A stretch of 64,000 nt of DNA from Casuarina equisetifolia (Eukaryota > Streptophyta > Magnoliopsida > Fagales > Casuarinaceae), in the NCBI GenBank assembly GCA_028551475.1, contig CM052358.1, positions 12,817,938 to 12,881,937 of the forward strand. The letters run 5' to 3'. Below the pieces are notes generated by a model. That model was given only the letters and a program-made list of their open reading frames with translations. It was not told where the DNA came from and ran no database searches. This document shows, piece by piece, positions 34,941 to 47,539 of this stretch; positions within the stretch are counted from its first letter, which is position 1; each line of letters opens with the position of its first letter. The position numbers and the translations under genes were made by a program.

Positions 34941-35317
34941 TATTATCATACTTTATAAATTCATTTTAAGAGAAAATGAACCCCTTATATAGAATTAGAG
35001 TATACAAATCAAATAAATAAGATACTATCAAAACTCATGATTAGGGTCTCTTTATAATATGACTTGTAAAAAATGCAACATTCATAAAAATTCTAAATGC
35101 AAATTAATGTATCGAACAAATAAAATAATAACCAAAAAGTATATTATCCTATAGGGATTGACGATTATTAGACTAATAAAATATTTTTTTAGTGGAAATG
35201 TAAGTGTGGATTAATAAGAAGTAGTGTACAAAAGCATAATGGCATACCCTAGAATTACAAGAATTAGGAAAATAAAGAGGTTGGAAGCCTTTAAATCTCA
35301 CTCAAAATGACATTTCC

Positions 35318-36352
35318 TTATGAGAATTTAATATTTTTAAACAAAGAAGCTCTCCCTCGTACAATTTTCCTTACTTTAGCTATCATGATTGGAATGTCTA
35401 CTATTTTGCTTTGAAATCGTCTTCTATTACATTCTGCCCATATACAATAAATGCAAGCTAAAAAAGATAACTTAAGAAGTTTGGCAACCAAATCCTTTCC
35501 TTTAGTTGTTTTGATTATCCATTGCAATTCTTCATTCCGTACTCTAATATCATGTCTAATTCCATTTTGAGCAAGGATAGTTTTCCAAATCCTCATTGTC
35601 CATAGGCATTTAAAAAAAATATGATTCCTATTTTCAACATGGGACTGACAAAAATCACAATATAAGTTAATTGAAGGGAGCCATCGTACCATTCCTTCTG
35701 CTGTAGAAAGTCGATCTTGACACATTAGCCATCTAATAAAATCATGTTTGTTGATGCCACTAGTCCAAATGAGATTATACCAATCCACTTTTTCATTTAC
35801 TAGTCGAAGGTGCTGATAAATTTCTTTGCAACAATAGGTAGATCAATTAAGAATTGAGGTAAGTGCAGGCCTTAATTTAATAAGACCTCTCCAACTCCAT
35901 GCCATGGAACCTTTGATATCAAGCTGCATTACTGAAGTTCATTTACATTTAGTACTGTGGATCCATTTACTCCATAAAAAAACATCTAGAAGATTTATAG
36001 GGTTCCAAAGCATATGTCCCAAAAGGACTTTATTTCAAAGTTTAAGATTTGGTAATCCCAATCCTCCCTTTTTGGGTGATCAAACTATTTGCCACACTAC
36101 TTTGTGAGAGCGTTGTATATCTGCACTATTTGCCCAAAGAAAGTTCTTGATCTTTTTCTCAATCTCATAAATTGTTTGCTTTGGCAATAAAAAAACTTGC
36201 ATCCAAAATGTACATGTGGAAATCAGGATTGATTTTGCCAATTGTAACCTTCCTACATAGTTAATATGTTTCATTCCCCAACCATCTATTCTACCAAATA
36301 TCTTATATGTCAAACTCTTGCAATCATCATGAGTAAATCTTTTTGTAATCAA
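35318..36352 (-). pseudogene. LINE ORF2 C-terminal region
   Basis: Pieces at 36080-36352 and 35318-35788. The second holds an intact C-terminal zinc motif of the zf-RVT kind, YCDFCQSHVENRNHIFFKC, then CIYCIWAECNRRR. Several frame breaks lie between them. Confidence 0.8.
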
Positions 36353-36510
36353 AGGAAATCCAAGATATCAAATAGGGAGTGTACCCATACGGAAAGGTGA
36401 ATGATCTAGAATAAGAAGTTGCTCTTGCTTTGATAACCTTGAGAAAAATATTTGGCATTTACTAGGGTTATAATGTAAACCTGTGAGTTCAGCAAATTCC
36501 TCCAAAGCTT

Positions 36511-37694
36511 CTATAAGAGCACCAAAGCTACATCACCATGAGAGAAAAGGAACAAATCATCAGTAAAACACAAATGAGTGATTTTCCCAAGCTTGCATCG
36601 CCAATGGAATTTAAAAGTTGATGATGAGGTGTTTGTAATAATAATTCTATTTAGTATCTCCATAACCAATACAAATAAATATGGGGATAATGGATCCCTT
36701 TGTCTCAGTCCATTGGTACCTTCAAAGTAACATGCATGCTCTCCATTGAAATTTATTAAAATCTTGGTGTAGTAATACACTCACCAACGAGATCAATTAG
36801 ATTCTGAGGAGTATTAATAGCTTTCAAGACTCCTAATATTGCTTCCCACTTGACCATATCATATGCTTTCATGAGATCAATTTTTATAGCCACATGATTA
36901 CCTTTATCACCCTTGTGATAGTTGTGAAGTAGTTTTTGGCAAAGTAGAATATTCTCAGAAATTTGACTTCCCTCAATGAAAGTAGTTTGGTTTTGGCTTA
37001 CCACTATAGGGAGAATAACACTCAAATTTTCAACCAACATCTTGGAAATGATTTTGTAGAGAACATTGCAACATGTTATTGGTTTATAGTCTTTATTGCA
37101 ACAAGGATTAGGGACCTTAGGAACTAATGATAACAATGTAAAGTTTATAGCTTTTAGTAGCTTCCTAGAGGAGAAAAATTCTAGTACAACATCCTCTATA
37201 TCTCTTCCAATGATAGGCCAAGCTCTTTTATAAAATAAGCTATTATATCCATCTTGACCAGGGGCTTTAAAATCATGAATTTCCCAAAGAGCTTTAATAA
37301 CATCTGAACGCTCAAAACTTATGGGATTAAGAAGTGCACTTACATCATCATGAAATAGAGAAGCATACCTCTCAAAGTTGGTGAAGGTATTTCTAGATTG
37401 ACCAAGAATAAACTGATAATATGAAATAATAGTAGTTCTCAAGTCATCTTCTTCTGTGATTATTAAGCTATCTTCTAATACTAGCTTACTGATCCTATTC
37501 TGTGCTCTCCTCCGCATCAATGATGCAAAGAAGATCTTACTATTATTATCCCCTTCTTTCAACCAAAGGTTTCTGGATTTTTGTTTGAGTAGAATTTCTT
37601 CATGTTTACTTATTGCAAGTAGTAACTCTAGTTGAATCTTTTCCTTAAAACGGGTATCAAGACAATAAGGGTTAAGTTCTAATCTGTACTGCAC
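36511..37694 (-). pseudogene. LINE ORF2 reverse transcriptase
   Basis: The 36756-37694 piece (312 codons) has NLWLKEGDNNSKIFFASL, HDFKAPGQDGYNSLFYK and KIDLMKAYDMVKW. The 36511-36780 piece has GLRQRDPLSPYLF and the catalytic block CFTDDLFLFSHGD; the Asp pair is kept although Ala is Thr. A frameshift at about 36770 breaks the enzyme. Confidence 0.85.
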
Positions 37695-37745
37695 TTGTTG
37701 TAAATTTTCTCTAGCATCCTTTATCTTTTGATGTAGGTCACCAAA

Positions 37746-38632
37746 CTAAGTTGCATTAAGCTTCTTGAGAGGAAGTTTCAAAGCTTTTAGTTTCTGCACC
37801 ACTTGAAACATTTTTGAACCTACTATTTCTTGTTGCCATATTAAATTAACTGTATCCATGAAATCTGAGCAATCAACCCAAAAATTAAAAAACCTGAATG
37901 AAGAATTCTTCCTGCGTGTGGCATTACCAAACTTAACAAGACATGGAGAGTGATCTGATACATTAGGGAGTAAAAATTCAATAGCAAAATTTTCAAATTT
38001 AAGAATCCATTCTCCATTGGTAAGAGCTCTATCAATTTTACTTGCTCTAAGATCAGTACCCGAACCTTTATTTGTCCATGTGAATGATGGACCAAAATAA
38101 GGAGGTTCAATCAATGCTATAGTCTCAATCATTTCATTCAAGTCTTCCATTCCTTGTGTCCATCTAACATTAGGGCCAATGTGTTCACTTGTATTCCGTA
38201 TTTCATTGAAATCTCCCATAATTAACCAAGGAACATCATTAACATTAAGATTAGAGAAGCTAGTAAGGTTAGTCCATAATTCGCTACGTCAATCTCCAAG
38301 TTACTAGCATAAACAGCAGATAACAAATATGAGTGCATACCTGGCTTTTCAATTATGCAATGGATGACTTGAGAAGAAGACTTTTTAACTATAAGTTGAA
38401 TATCATAAGCTTTCCAAAGGATCCATATTCTACCAATACTACTAAACCTATAATTATGGATATAATTCCAACCTGCGAACCCATTCTTTACAATCACATC
38501 AGCATTTTCTGCTTTGACTTTATGTTCAAGCAAAATAATAACTTGGGGGTCATGGATCAAAACAAACTCAGCTATCTCTTTTAATTTAGGACTTTTATTT
38601 AAGCCCCTAACATTCCATGATAGTACTTTCAT
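37746..38632 (-). pseudogene. LINE ORF2 endonuclease domain
   Basis: Starts at the ATG 38632 with MKVLSWNVRGLN, the usual start of plant LINE ORF2. AP-endonuclease-like sites can be seen: LLEHKVK (Glu), GDFNEI, and SDHSPCLVKF (His). A frameshift near 38220-38280 splits the domain, so it is not functional. Confidence 0.85.
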
Positions 38633-40046
38633 TTATTAGGAGGTTTATTTTCTACCACTGTTTTCCCAATCTCTACAATAGGATCAATGAATGAGTTCTC
38701 CTCTAATACTGCAAACTTATTTTTAGATATGGCTTTTTGCTCCTTGTCTTTTTTCGTTCCCGAAGATTGATTCTCTTTAGTACTTAAGAAAGATTTAGTA
38801 TTTGCAACTACAACTTTAGATGGAACAGAAAAAACTTCAGTCTCAGATGAATTTGGAGTTGACCTTGTTACTAGGGGATCCTTCATAGGAATCAAAATTT
38901 GACTATCTTGGGTAATATCACTTTTAGAGTTCTGAGCTAATGGAGTTACAAACTTTTTGGGTACCCATATTTCTTTTTTCTTAATAGTACATTCTTTATG
39001 CTGAAAACAATTGCATGCCTTACATTTCTGAGGAATCTAACAATATTCAACATGTACTTCATATGGTTCTTCTCCTCACATATCAATATCAAACTTTTCA
39101 AGAAATTCACTATTAATATCCATCAAAATACATACTTTAACATATGATAACTGAAGCTTTTGTTCAGTGGCTTTATCCATGTATCAAGGTTTGCCCAACA
39201 CAATACTCATATAACTTATACCCTTAGTGGTCCAAAGCACATGTGGAACATTATATAAGTGCACCCAAATAGGAACTGCATAAATTTTTACTTTTTCCAA
39301 TCTAATAAGAGGTTGCCATTTTTGAATAAAAAGTGGCCAACCTACAACATCCCACACTCCAACTTCCATAACTTCTTCCATTTCCTTCATACTTGAAAAG
39401 CAAAAGAAAAAAAAAACCCTTCATCAGTTGCTAACACTTCTGATAAGTTGTCTTTTCCCTATAATTTTTCCACAATACCTTTCACCAAATAATAAGAAAT
39501 ATTTTTAGTTAAAAAATATCCCACAAGGCAATTCTCAAAATGACTTTTCCCTTCCTCAATAGCCTCTAGTGGCAGTTTTACAACAAGCTTATTTCCTTTT
39601 TTGGTAAGAGGATGATAATCTAACTTGGTTGTCTTCATAAAATTATCCATAGCAATATGTTTCCAAGACATCCTAGAGTTTCCAATAGATGAATTAATCT
39701 TTTGGCCAACTATTGCACTCAAAGAGATATTCTCTTAATTTTTTCCTCCCACACCAACATTTTCTCCTGAAAACATTACTTTACTAGTTGCAAGTTCATT
39801 AGTAATATCCAAAGTTTGAGTGTCCATAATTTTACCTAAACCATCCAAGCTTGACTTGAAAAGTGATGCTACAATTTCAGTTGCAATCTTAGAGTTTGTA
39901 AGACTTGAGACTTTAGCAACATTTTTTGTTGTTCCACTTGGAGTATGTGCCATTAGTTCAGTATTTATTGAATATAACGTGCATAAGTTGCGTCTTCGGT
40001 TGACAGAAAAAGCTTTAGGATTTATTCGATCTAACAACTTTACCAT
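38629..40046 (-). pseudogene. LINE ORF1
   Basis: Starts at ATG 40046 (MVKLLDRINPKAF). Pieces are 39735-40046, 39459-39722 (KSHFENCLVGYFL), 39184-39390 and 38629-38895 (a Ser/Lys-rich C-terminal part). The stop of ORF1 overlaps the ATG of ORF2 by a few bases (38629 against 38632), an arrangement that may reflect linked translation in the original element. Confidence 0.75.
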
Positions 40047-41957
40047 AGGCAGGCCGTAGGAAAGCTAAATTGATGTTTGAGAGTCACAAAACTCTGTACC
40101 ACCTTTTCCTAATGTAAGACCTCCAATGGTGTTTCTAATTTGAATTTCCCCCTCATGCCTTCATCTCCTTTCTCTTTCTCTTTGTTTTCTTCCTCTTTTT
40201 GGCACTCCAAACCATCACACCAACACCCAAACTAGAGAAAGTAGAACCTTTTTTCCATCACCACATAAACACCAAACCAACCTAACCCAACCGGAATATC
40301 TTCCCACCCAATACCAAAACAAAAAACTATCATATCAAAACCTAAACCAAAAAAACCATCGTGCAAAGCCTTGTCCGTCATACCTTAAAACAACAATTAG
40401 AGTTTGTCGGCTATTGGGAGAGAAACGACCCTTCTACCCTAGGGGTTACCGCCAATCATTGCCGCTTGCGTCACCACCGTAGATCCAGGTCATATCCCGA
40501 TCCGACTGCAACAGATGCTTCCTCCATCACAGAATAATCGATCTGGCCCTAGGCTCGCCGTCACCCACTCCCACTTGTTGCTACTCGCCGACATAAGACG
40601 ACACGCGTCGACTATGTCCGCTGTTGTTCTTCGAAGTCTGTTTGCTCACTCAACGGTGCTTTCCTCTCTATATGTGTTTTTTCCAAAGGGATTTTGAACA
40701 GTAAACTAATCCTAAAGTTAATTAAGTAATCCTAAAGTTTATCTAATAAATTAAAATGGTCAAGAATGAATTAAAAGGGTTATTCTTTAAAACAAAATTT
40801 TACAACTAAAGCAACTAAATTTAATTAAGTAAAATAAATTCAAGAAATATATTAGAACTTCTAATTTCATCATATCCATTAGATATAAATTTCAAGGGCC
40901 TATGCCTACAAGAATAATAGTACTTAAGTAATGGCAAAACTTTCTAATTTATTTATTATTTTATTTTTAGATATAAAAAACTTATTAAGTTTACTAATCT
41001 TCTATATCTTTATATAAATTGAAATAAATAAATTGGTATCAGAATATATGAATCATTTTGGTTTACAATAAACCTTTTGATCATCAAAAGCCACACATAT
41101 AACATGGTATAACTTTATCCATATTTAATTTATAGTTATATATTATAAAAAGTAATTGTATATTGTTACTTCTCAATCTTAAACATACACATTAGATCAT
41201 TCAAGTAGTGACTAATCACCTAAAAGTATTAAGTACAATAATATATAAATCACACAAATATAATCTTTTGCAAAACATAAAAAACATGAAGTTGATATCA
41301 TCATAATTAACTTACATCTTAATCCTAAAAAAAGGAAATTAGAAAATAATGAAACTAAAAATAAAAAGAAAAAGAAAATCAATATCTTAAATTAAAGAAT
41401 AAGAAGTTTGTCACTACTTTTGTCTTTTTTTCAAAAAAATCCTTGAATTCATAACCTCTTGTTTAGGTTGTGTGCCCCAATTTTCCTTTTCCTCCTCTGT
41501 CCTATTAAATAAGGTTTAGCGTTTGGACCTATTTCCTACCCTAGTATAAGTGGGTTTTAGATTTTTAAAATGATTGGCTTTTAAATTCTAACATTGATTG
41601 AGTTTTGAACCCTTAACATGACTAGGTTTTGACTAATTCAAACCCTTGACTTTATTTATAAGAAACAATACAACAAAGCTTAATTATCTAGAAAACCCAA
41701 CAACAATATTAAACCTAATAATAACAACCCAAAGTCCAAGCCCATTTTGACTCATCTAGTCTTGATATTCTAACCATATTTTGCTACATATTAAGGACTA
41801 GTTCTCTATGTCCATCTTTTTTCTCCCTTCTTCCTTATGCTATATAATTTGAGTAAATATAGGAAAATTTCTCCTTTCAAATATTTTCTCATGAATATGC
41901 ATTATTTATTATCTAAAATAGGTAAAATTACTCTATAAATATAGAGTTATCAATGCA

Positions 41958-42419
41958 ACTTCACTATAAGGTGCTTGGGAAAGGAAATGTTGAATGTTTC
42001 TTATTTTTTGGAAATTATCAGATAATTCTCCATATATGAAAAAATTATCTCATTCCTCACAGTGTAGTTTAAGAAGAAATTAAAAATTTTAACATAGTAC
42101 TATAGTAATGATTCTAATGAATAAAATTCTACTGTAAATCATGGTTCAAGTGTAAAGCATCCCCTAATATTGCTTACAAAGTCCACGACATCACTTTGTG
42201 GTAGTTGGAATAGTGATGTGTTAGAACGTCACTTTGTTAACCAAACTTAGTGCCACATCAAATTTGATTCTGCGGTAACAATAATCGGATTTTTTTTGAG
42301 ATTCTCGACTAGCCTCCGAGAGATTTTTGCCAACAATTTGTAACAAATGTTTCTTGCGATGTATTTAAATATAAAGCATACATTTTGTAATCAATAGTGG
42401 AAAGAATCAATATGCACAC
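41958..42419. other. Unit 2 intergenic sequence
   Basis: Matches 54115-54595 of unit 3 (atcatggttca, gatgtgttagaa). No gene. Confidence 0.6.
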
Positions 42420-45090
42420 CTATTGTTTACAATTGTTATATAATCATCTATATAAGAATCGATCACAATCTTCTCACAAACCGATCCTAAGAGAAAAAAA
42501 AAAAAAAAACCCTTTTAACATCCTTTAGTTGGTACCTTTAACAATTGTTTTCTGGTGGACTCCACATTGTGGGGGTGGCTGGAGATTCCTTCTGGTACCA
42601 ATATTTGGGCTTTGTGTGAGGGTTGAGTTCTTGTTATGGGTTTTTGAGAGTCCACTGTAGGTTTAGGCTTATAATGGCCGAAGTTGGGGATAATATTCAA
42701 ATTAAGTACACTAAGACTTACCTTCAAATCCAAGTCTTTTGATAAAGTGGTTAAGATATATGACAAAAATATCAGAACTCACTACATGTCTCAAGTTTAA
42801 ATCATAAGAGAGGCTACCTATGAAAAAGATTACTTATAAAAGGGCTACTTGAATTAGGTTAGAGTGTAATCACCAAAAGTGTGAATTGCCATATAGTAGG
42901 CTATTGAGACATCAACTGCAAAGTATGATAGTTTATTATGGGCTAATGCGAGCCAATAGCAAGTTTGGGCTAATGAGGTCCAAATTGAAAATAATATCAA
43001 ATGAAATACGCTGAAACTTGTTTCAAACTTGCATCTGTTACCGAAATCGTTGAGAAATGTAATAGTAACGCACGCTTTGTTTCCTTTATTTTATTTTATT
43101 TTAGGTGCCTCTTGTTCACGTTTTTCCGTGTTGCCTCCCTTCAATTGCTGATTACTTTATCCTCTGGTGAGTGTCCGTTGTTGCACGATGGAGTGGGTTC
43201 TTTTGCCTTCACTGGACTGAATGTTCTGTATAAGAATGACGCTATAAAAATAGTCTAATAAGAATGGATAAAGGAGACAAAATTCCAGGATTTTAAAATA
43301 GTTTAGCAGTAGATGTCTTATCGACTATAATCTGTTTGTATCGACCTGCTTATAATAAATTACGAAAGCCATGTTTGATACGTAGGTTTGGTATATTATA
43401 CAAGTAGTGTAAAGAATATGAGAAACTCTAGATGTACTAATATTAGAATTGCTTCAAGAATCAGAATTTATGAACGTGAACATTATGAATGCAAAAGTTA
43501 GACCAGAGTTTGCTTCTGTTCTAATGTCAACTTGAAAGGTCCTGCGGGAGATCAATCTGAGGAGGAGTCGAGGATTAACTGGGTTGAGGTAGTTCTGTTA
43601 AGTTGGCTTGAACACCATCATCATTATATTTTTTGGCGGAACGGTTGACAACAGGGGTCTCGACATCTATGTACTCTTTTCATTCTAATGGATATTAGCC
43701 AGAGATAGTGCAAAACCAAATGATGGATCGATCACTAATGGGAATTAAATGTCTCCTGTTATAGCTGATGGGTGGTTCACGTGAAAGCCAAATTCTATAA
43801 TATTCTGCCTTTTGTGTCTAGGTTTGACTGTTCCTTGGAGTTTGTAGCGTCGCCAATTTGAATATCCGAATCAAACAAGTCCAGATTCTTTCAAAAAGCA
43901 AGATTCTATTGCTCTAGGGACTCTTAACTACCGAAAAAAAAAACCATATGCGACCCATATCTGAGTGGGCCAAATTTCGAGTATGGCCTATTAAAAAGTA
44001 AAATATCGGGATGAAATGATTTGTTGCTGTCCATCAAAATATCAGATGCAAGTTAAATTCGTAATGTCATTATTTCTGCCCACTATGTATCCTTTGGTCT
44101 ATATAGGTTCGAGTCATGATAACCGTTGATTTTAGCTGAATCTAGAATCCGTTGATTTGTTTGAAATGGAAGTACAATTATTGTAAAAACGCATAATGAG
44201 TCATGATATTTCCACTGCCGTAGCTTTGGATTGACGGATGAAATCACGAGGTCAGTCCCCGTTGCGCACTTTGACATTTTATATGCATCAATGGCTCCAT
44301 GTCGATGTATTCTTTGCCTCGTTCTTGTGTTCAGCAGCCATACATTCATTAGAAAACAGAATACCGTGGCCATGTCAATAACAAAAGTCCAGTCAAACGC
44401 ACCACAGCAGACAATCCTGTTGGAAAACCGACCACTTCCCATTGCCTCAAAGCAAATGATGAAACTCCTAAGTGCTTTGCCCCCACTCCTGCTTCCGTTT
44501 AGAATGAAGTAGAGAATCTTGCAATCCGACTGCATGGTTGGCTCCTCAGACTGGGGAAGCACTGTGCTCGGAGTTAACCTCTACAACGAAAATGATAGTT
44601 TACTGTACTGCGAACAAAGAGAATTGAACCTCTCTGAGTGCTAGCGGCAGTGCACGAGCAACGTTGGAAGATGCTTAGTGGTTGGTATATAAAACGCAGC
44701 AAGAGGGAGCAACATTCTGTGCACGAGATTGACTCTGGCGGAAAGAGGTCTGAGAATATCTGTGGTATATTTATATTCTAGATAGTTCGAGATCTTCGAT
44801 AATCTTTCTCCACATCAAGGTTGGTTTCACCTGGACTTTTTTGTCTAGGTCTGTCACAATAGTGTGAGTTAGTAAAAGCCAATACGCGTTGTTCTCATTG
44901 TTCTGTAACAGCTTGAAATCTCTTTCACGTTCATACTTTCAATCGTAAATCCTATGACGATATTGGCTGTAAAGGATAACATATTTGACCGCATCATTTC
45001 TTCCATTCCTATGACGATATTGGCTGTAAAGGATAACATCTTTGACCGCATAGGCTGTAAAGCAAGCGTATTGATACTATATAGGGTAGT
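42420..45090. repeat. Block X, copy 2
   Basis: Second copy of the conserved block. The longest minus-strand open frame (44083-44562, from a TTG, no ATG at its left end) includes CFEAMGSGR, WLLNTR and SAKINGYHD, and is kept open in copy 3 but broken in copy 1. A plus-strand frame over the same bases (44231-44512) is also open and looks signal-peptide-like, so coding sense cannot be decided. There is also a small local direct repeat (cctatgacgatattggctgt at about 44951 and 45007). A ggtatataaa sequence is kept near 44683. Confidence 0.55.
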
Positions 45091-45601
45091 GCCAAGAGTT
45101 TTCATAAGGATTGTCATGTGAAGGAAAAAAGTATATTTCTTAAAACAATTGTTATTTTTGAAATTTGTAATTAAAAAATGTCAACGTACAACAATTTCCA
45201 TTGAGCAAAACTTTTCCTTCAACCCAAACATTGAAGAACTATGAAAAATATTTTCTAAGCATATTCATTTTCAAATAAATAGTTCTTAATAAGATGTAAT
45301 TTGCAAGTAATTTTCGGACGATTGCAATCTTTGGACCTTCTTCTGAGAAATGGTTTTTGAATATAGTTGATTCAAAGTCGTCCGTAATGTATAGTTTCTT
45401 AAGGTGGAAAAAAGTGTAACACTAAATTCATGGTAAACAATGGCGGCAACTCTACGCATGGTCATGGATAAGGGACAAGCGTGGTCTGGTTAACTGTAAG
45501 GTGCCTTTTAAGTGATGTTTTGGCTGCTTTAGGAGCGAATGACTACATAGATAGCGTATGGTTCCATTGGGGCTTCTCCCCCGTTATGTCCCTCATGTGC
45601 A

Positions 45602-45830
45602 TCAGCAACAGGATACTTGCCCTTTGGAGGAAATTTGCAATTTAGAAGTCATATGGATATAAGTAGAGACTGGGATGACAGTCAGTTCGTTCCACAGGTT
45701 GAGGAAATTAATTTGGTCATTGGGGTCATCAGCCATGGTAATTAGGAACTCTCCCTCCTTAGTTGGAGTTGCGACCATTTGGAGATCAGATGACGACAAC
45801 AAAATAAAGCAAATAAACTAAACAATTCCA
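45602..45830 (-). pseudogene. Unidentified ORF remnant downstream of single-CEP gene (copy 1)
   Basis: Open piece with ATPTKEGEFLITMADDP and a matching stretch in unit 3 (57799-58002, ATPTNGEEFLITIGDDP). The frame has no good ATG at its left end here, and stops interrupt the shared continuation. A ttttcag acceptor-like site precedes the unit 3 copy, so it may be an exon of a lost gene. Family not recognised. Confidence 0.35.
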
Positions 45831-46134
45831 TTACATTTCACTAAAAGTCAAACAAATTGAAGATCTGCATGTTACACTGCCTAACTAAACAGCATTACAA
45901 ACCCCGGGCATTTCTGACATGAGACCAAATCGAAAGCAATAACATAAAACGCGAATGGCTATTGAAAACACAAGTGCTTGCTTTTATTTTCTCGTCTCTC
46001 TTTGCTTTTCTCTCTAGGAGACAACAACCCCAATTTATTGGAACTGAGACAACGACCATAATTTCTTGGAACTGAGGTTTCTCCCTTTACAACGCATGAG
46101 AACGTGAATGCCACAAACGTGCAGGAAAGTAGTT

Positions 46135-46458
46135 CTAGTTTCTTAGTGAATGCCCGACCCCAGGGCTATGACCTGGAGCTGTGGGTCTGAAGACATTGAC
46201 GTCGAGACCTGGAGGAAGCGGCTTGGCCTCGTCGTCAGCTGGTGTTGTAGGAGACAACTCAGAAGTTTCTTCGTTTCTCTTGTAGCTACCGTGTAACTCA
46301 CCGCTGTCCTTAATAGAATCTTTTTCGTAGATGTTATCTTGAGTTTGGAATTCACTATTCTTCCCCACAAGCAAACGCCTTCCCTCCATAAATTGAATTT
46401 CTAGGACAAAAATTAAAACAAGCAGAAGACAAGTGGAGGATAACTTTTCCTGGGCCAT
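46135..46458 (-). CDS. CEP: Single-domain CEP peptide-hormone precursor
   Basis: 107-residue precursor with ATG at 46458. It has a clear signal peptide (STCLLLVLIFVLEIQF, about residues 8-23), a variable acidic middle rich in Glu, Ser and Pro, and one CEP domain at the C-terminus: VFRPTAPGHSPGVGH (89-103; 46150-46194), then SLRN and stop. This is the classic layout of a CEP gene, and the peptide matches the family consensus at every key Pro, Gly, Ser and His. It is intronless. Upstream are a TATAAATA at 46615-46622 and a GA run at 46701-46717. A near copy at 58269-58594 is frameshifted. The peptide hormone role is known for the family; expression here is not shown. Confidence 0.95.
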   Translation of the reverse strand: MAQEKLSSTCLLLVLIFVLEIQFMEGRRLLVGKNSEFQTQDNIYEKDSIKDSGELHGSYKRNEETSELSPTTPADDEAKPLPPGLDVNVFRPTAPGHSPGVGHSLRN

Positions 46459-46614
46459 CGAGATTGAGAAAGATCGAAAGAGAGTGATAGAGACAAGAGG
46501 GCGGGGGAAGATTTTGGACGTAAAAATGGGCTTAAAATGAACAACTGACCAAGCAAGTAGCTAGAGCTTAAATCTACTGTGTATTTGCACGCGGAACCCT
46601 TCCCTCTCTGGATG

Positions 46615-46622
46615 TATTTATA
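46615..46622 (-). promoter_or_regulatory. TATA box of the single-CEP gene
   Basis: TATAAATA on the gene strand, 157 bp before the ATG; it is repeated in the unit 3 copy at 58787-58794. Confidence 0.7.
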
Positions 46623-46700
46623 GACCGTAGCAAACGCAAGTTGTCAGATCAACCATAGGAAATATGATTAATAAAACTTCTCTCTGACTTCCTCTCCCTA

Positions 46701-46717
46701 TCTCTCTCTCTCTCTCT
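46701..46717 (-). repeat. GA/CT run upstream of the single-CEP TATA box
   Basis: Short CT run on the plus strand (GA on the gene strand) about 80 bp upstream of the TATA box. The matching run in unit 3 is far longer (58954-59004). GA runs can bind plant GAGA-type factors; that role is only possible here. Confidence 0.6.
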
Positions 46718-46739
46718 AACAGTGCAGATAGTGCATAGC

Positions 46740-47130
46740 ATTGGTCTTAGGAGAGCATCTTAAACTTTGCATGTCCCCATGCGAAGTTTTTTATTTATAC
46801 GCTTTTTCATTAGCGGTAGAAGATGAACCGAAGCAAAGCACTAGTAAGATCCTGGAGGGCACCAAATTATCAAATATTTCCACTTCATTATTCAAAACGC
46901 TGATCATTCAAAACATAGTTAGAATGTATCTTAAATAAATAAACAAAAAAATTTGTTTTACGACAAGGAATATCAGCATGAAGTTCAAGGAACTCAGGCA
47001 CTTGACTTCTGATACAAGTATTGAGTATCATTCTTTATTTATTTGTTATTATTAAATAAAAAGGGTGGGACAGAGGATTACGGGATTGTGGGGTGAGTCA
47101 TACGCCAGTAGCTTCACTACTAGGCTACCA
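46740..47130. other. Upstream flank of single-CEP gene, no gene
   Basis: Matches 59020-59420 of unit 3 up to the point where LINE fragments begin. No supported ORF. Confidence 0.5.
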
Positions 47131-47535
47131 GGTATTATGGGATTATTGAATATTAAACTTTGGAATAAAGTCTTTTTAGAAAGCATGATTTAAAATCTCA
47201 TTAAACTCCTAAACTATTTTTTATTGAGTAAGTGGACTCACAATTTAAAATGTAAAGAAACTCCAATAATATAACTTGTTATAAAAGGTTTTATGGCATA
47301 GAGTTAACTAGATCTACTCAAACTAAGGCATACTCTTACTTAAGTCTTTTATAGGTTTGCCTATTATTGCAAGGAAATTTACAAGAAACTTTGACTAGTT
47401 AATAAGAAAATCATTGATATTACTTAATTTGGATTAATGATATCAACAAACATAATTTTATTAGATGACTAGCTTATCAAGATCAATCTTTTACAAATAC
47501 TTTTGTTGTATTAGAACCATTGGATGTCTTGAAAT
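47131..47535 (+). mobile_element. LINE reverse-transcriptase C-terminal fragment
   Basis: Reads GLLNIKLWNKVFL near 47150, as at 19513 and 26290 of other LINEs. It lacks an A-tail and is followed at once by a LINE ORF1 start, in the wrong order for one intact element. Confidence 0.65.
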
Positions 47536-47539
47536 GAGG

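Larger units (their letters stand above)
35178..40701 (-). mobile_element. Near full-length L1-type LINE inserted in the solo LTR
   Basis: About 5.5 kb on the minus strand. The 3' tail shows as T-run 35184-35190. The GC-rich 5' leader lies at about 40380-40700, ORF1 starts at the ATG 40046 and ORF2 at 38632. A weak target repeat (agactaat at 35170 and aaactaat at 40702) fits the break in the LTR. Both ORFs are broken by stops and frameshifts, but each domain is still recognisable. Confidence 0.87.
35078..41952 (-). mobile_element. Second solo LTR (same family), split by a LINE
   Basis: Left part 35078-35177 and right part 40702-41952, together about 1.35 kb. Compared by eye with the reverse complement of 23957-25183, both ends match. 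The right end is ...atagagttatca, and the left end (acattcataaaaattc) matches the other copy after a few changes. It is flanked by atgca at 35073-35077 and 41953-41957. Unit 1 carries the empty site near 4524. Confidence 0.75.

Noticed and set aside
35170..40709. Strong target-site duplication for the LINE at 35178-40701
   Set aside because: Only agactaat / aaactaat could be paired. It fits the break in the LTR but is too short to rely on.
44083..44562. Membrane-protein gene in block X
   Set aside because: The frame starts at TTG, is broken in copy 1, and the opposite strand is equally open, so coding sense is not supported.
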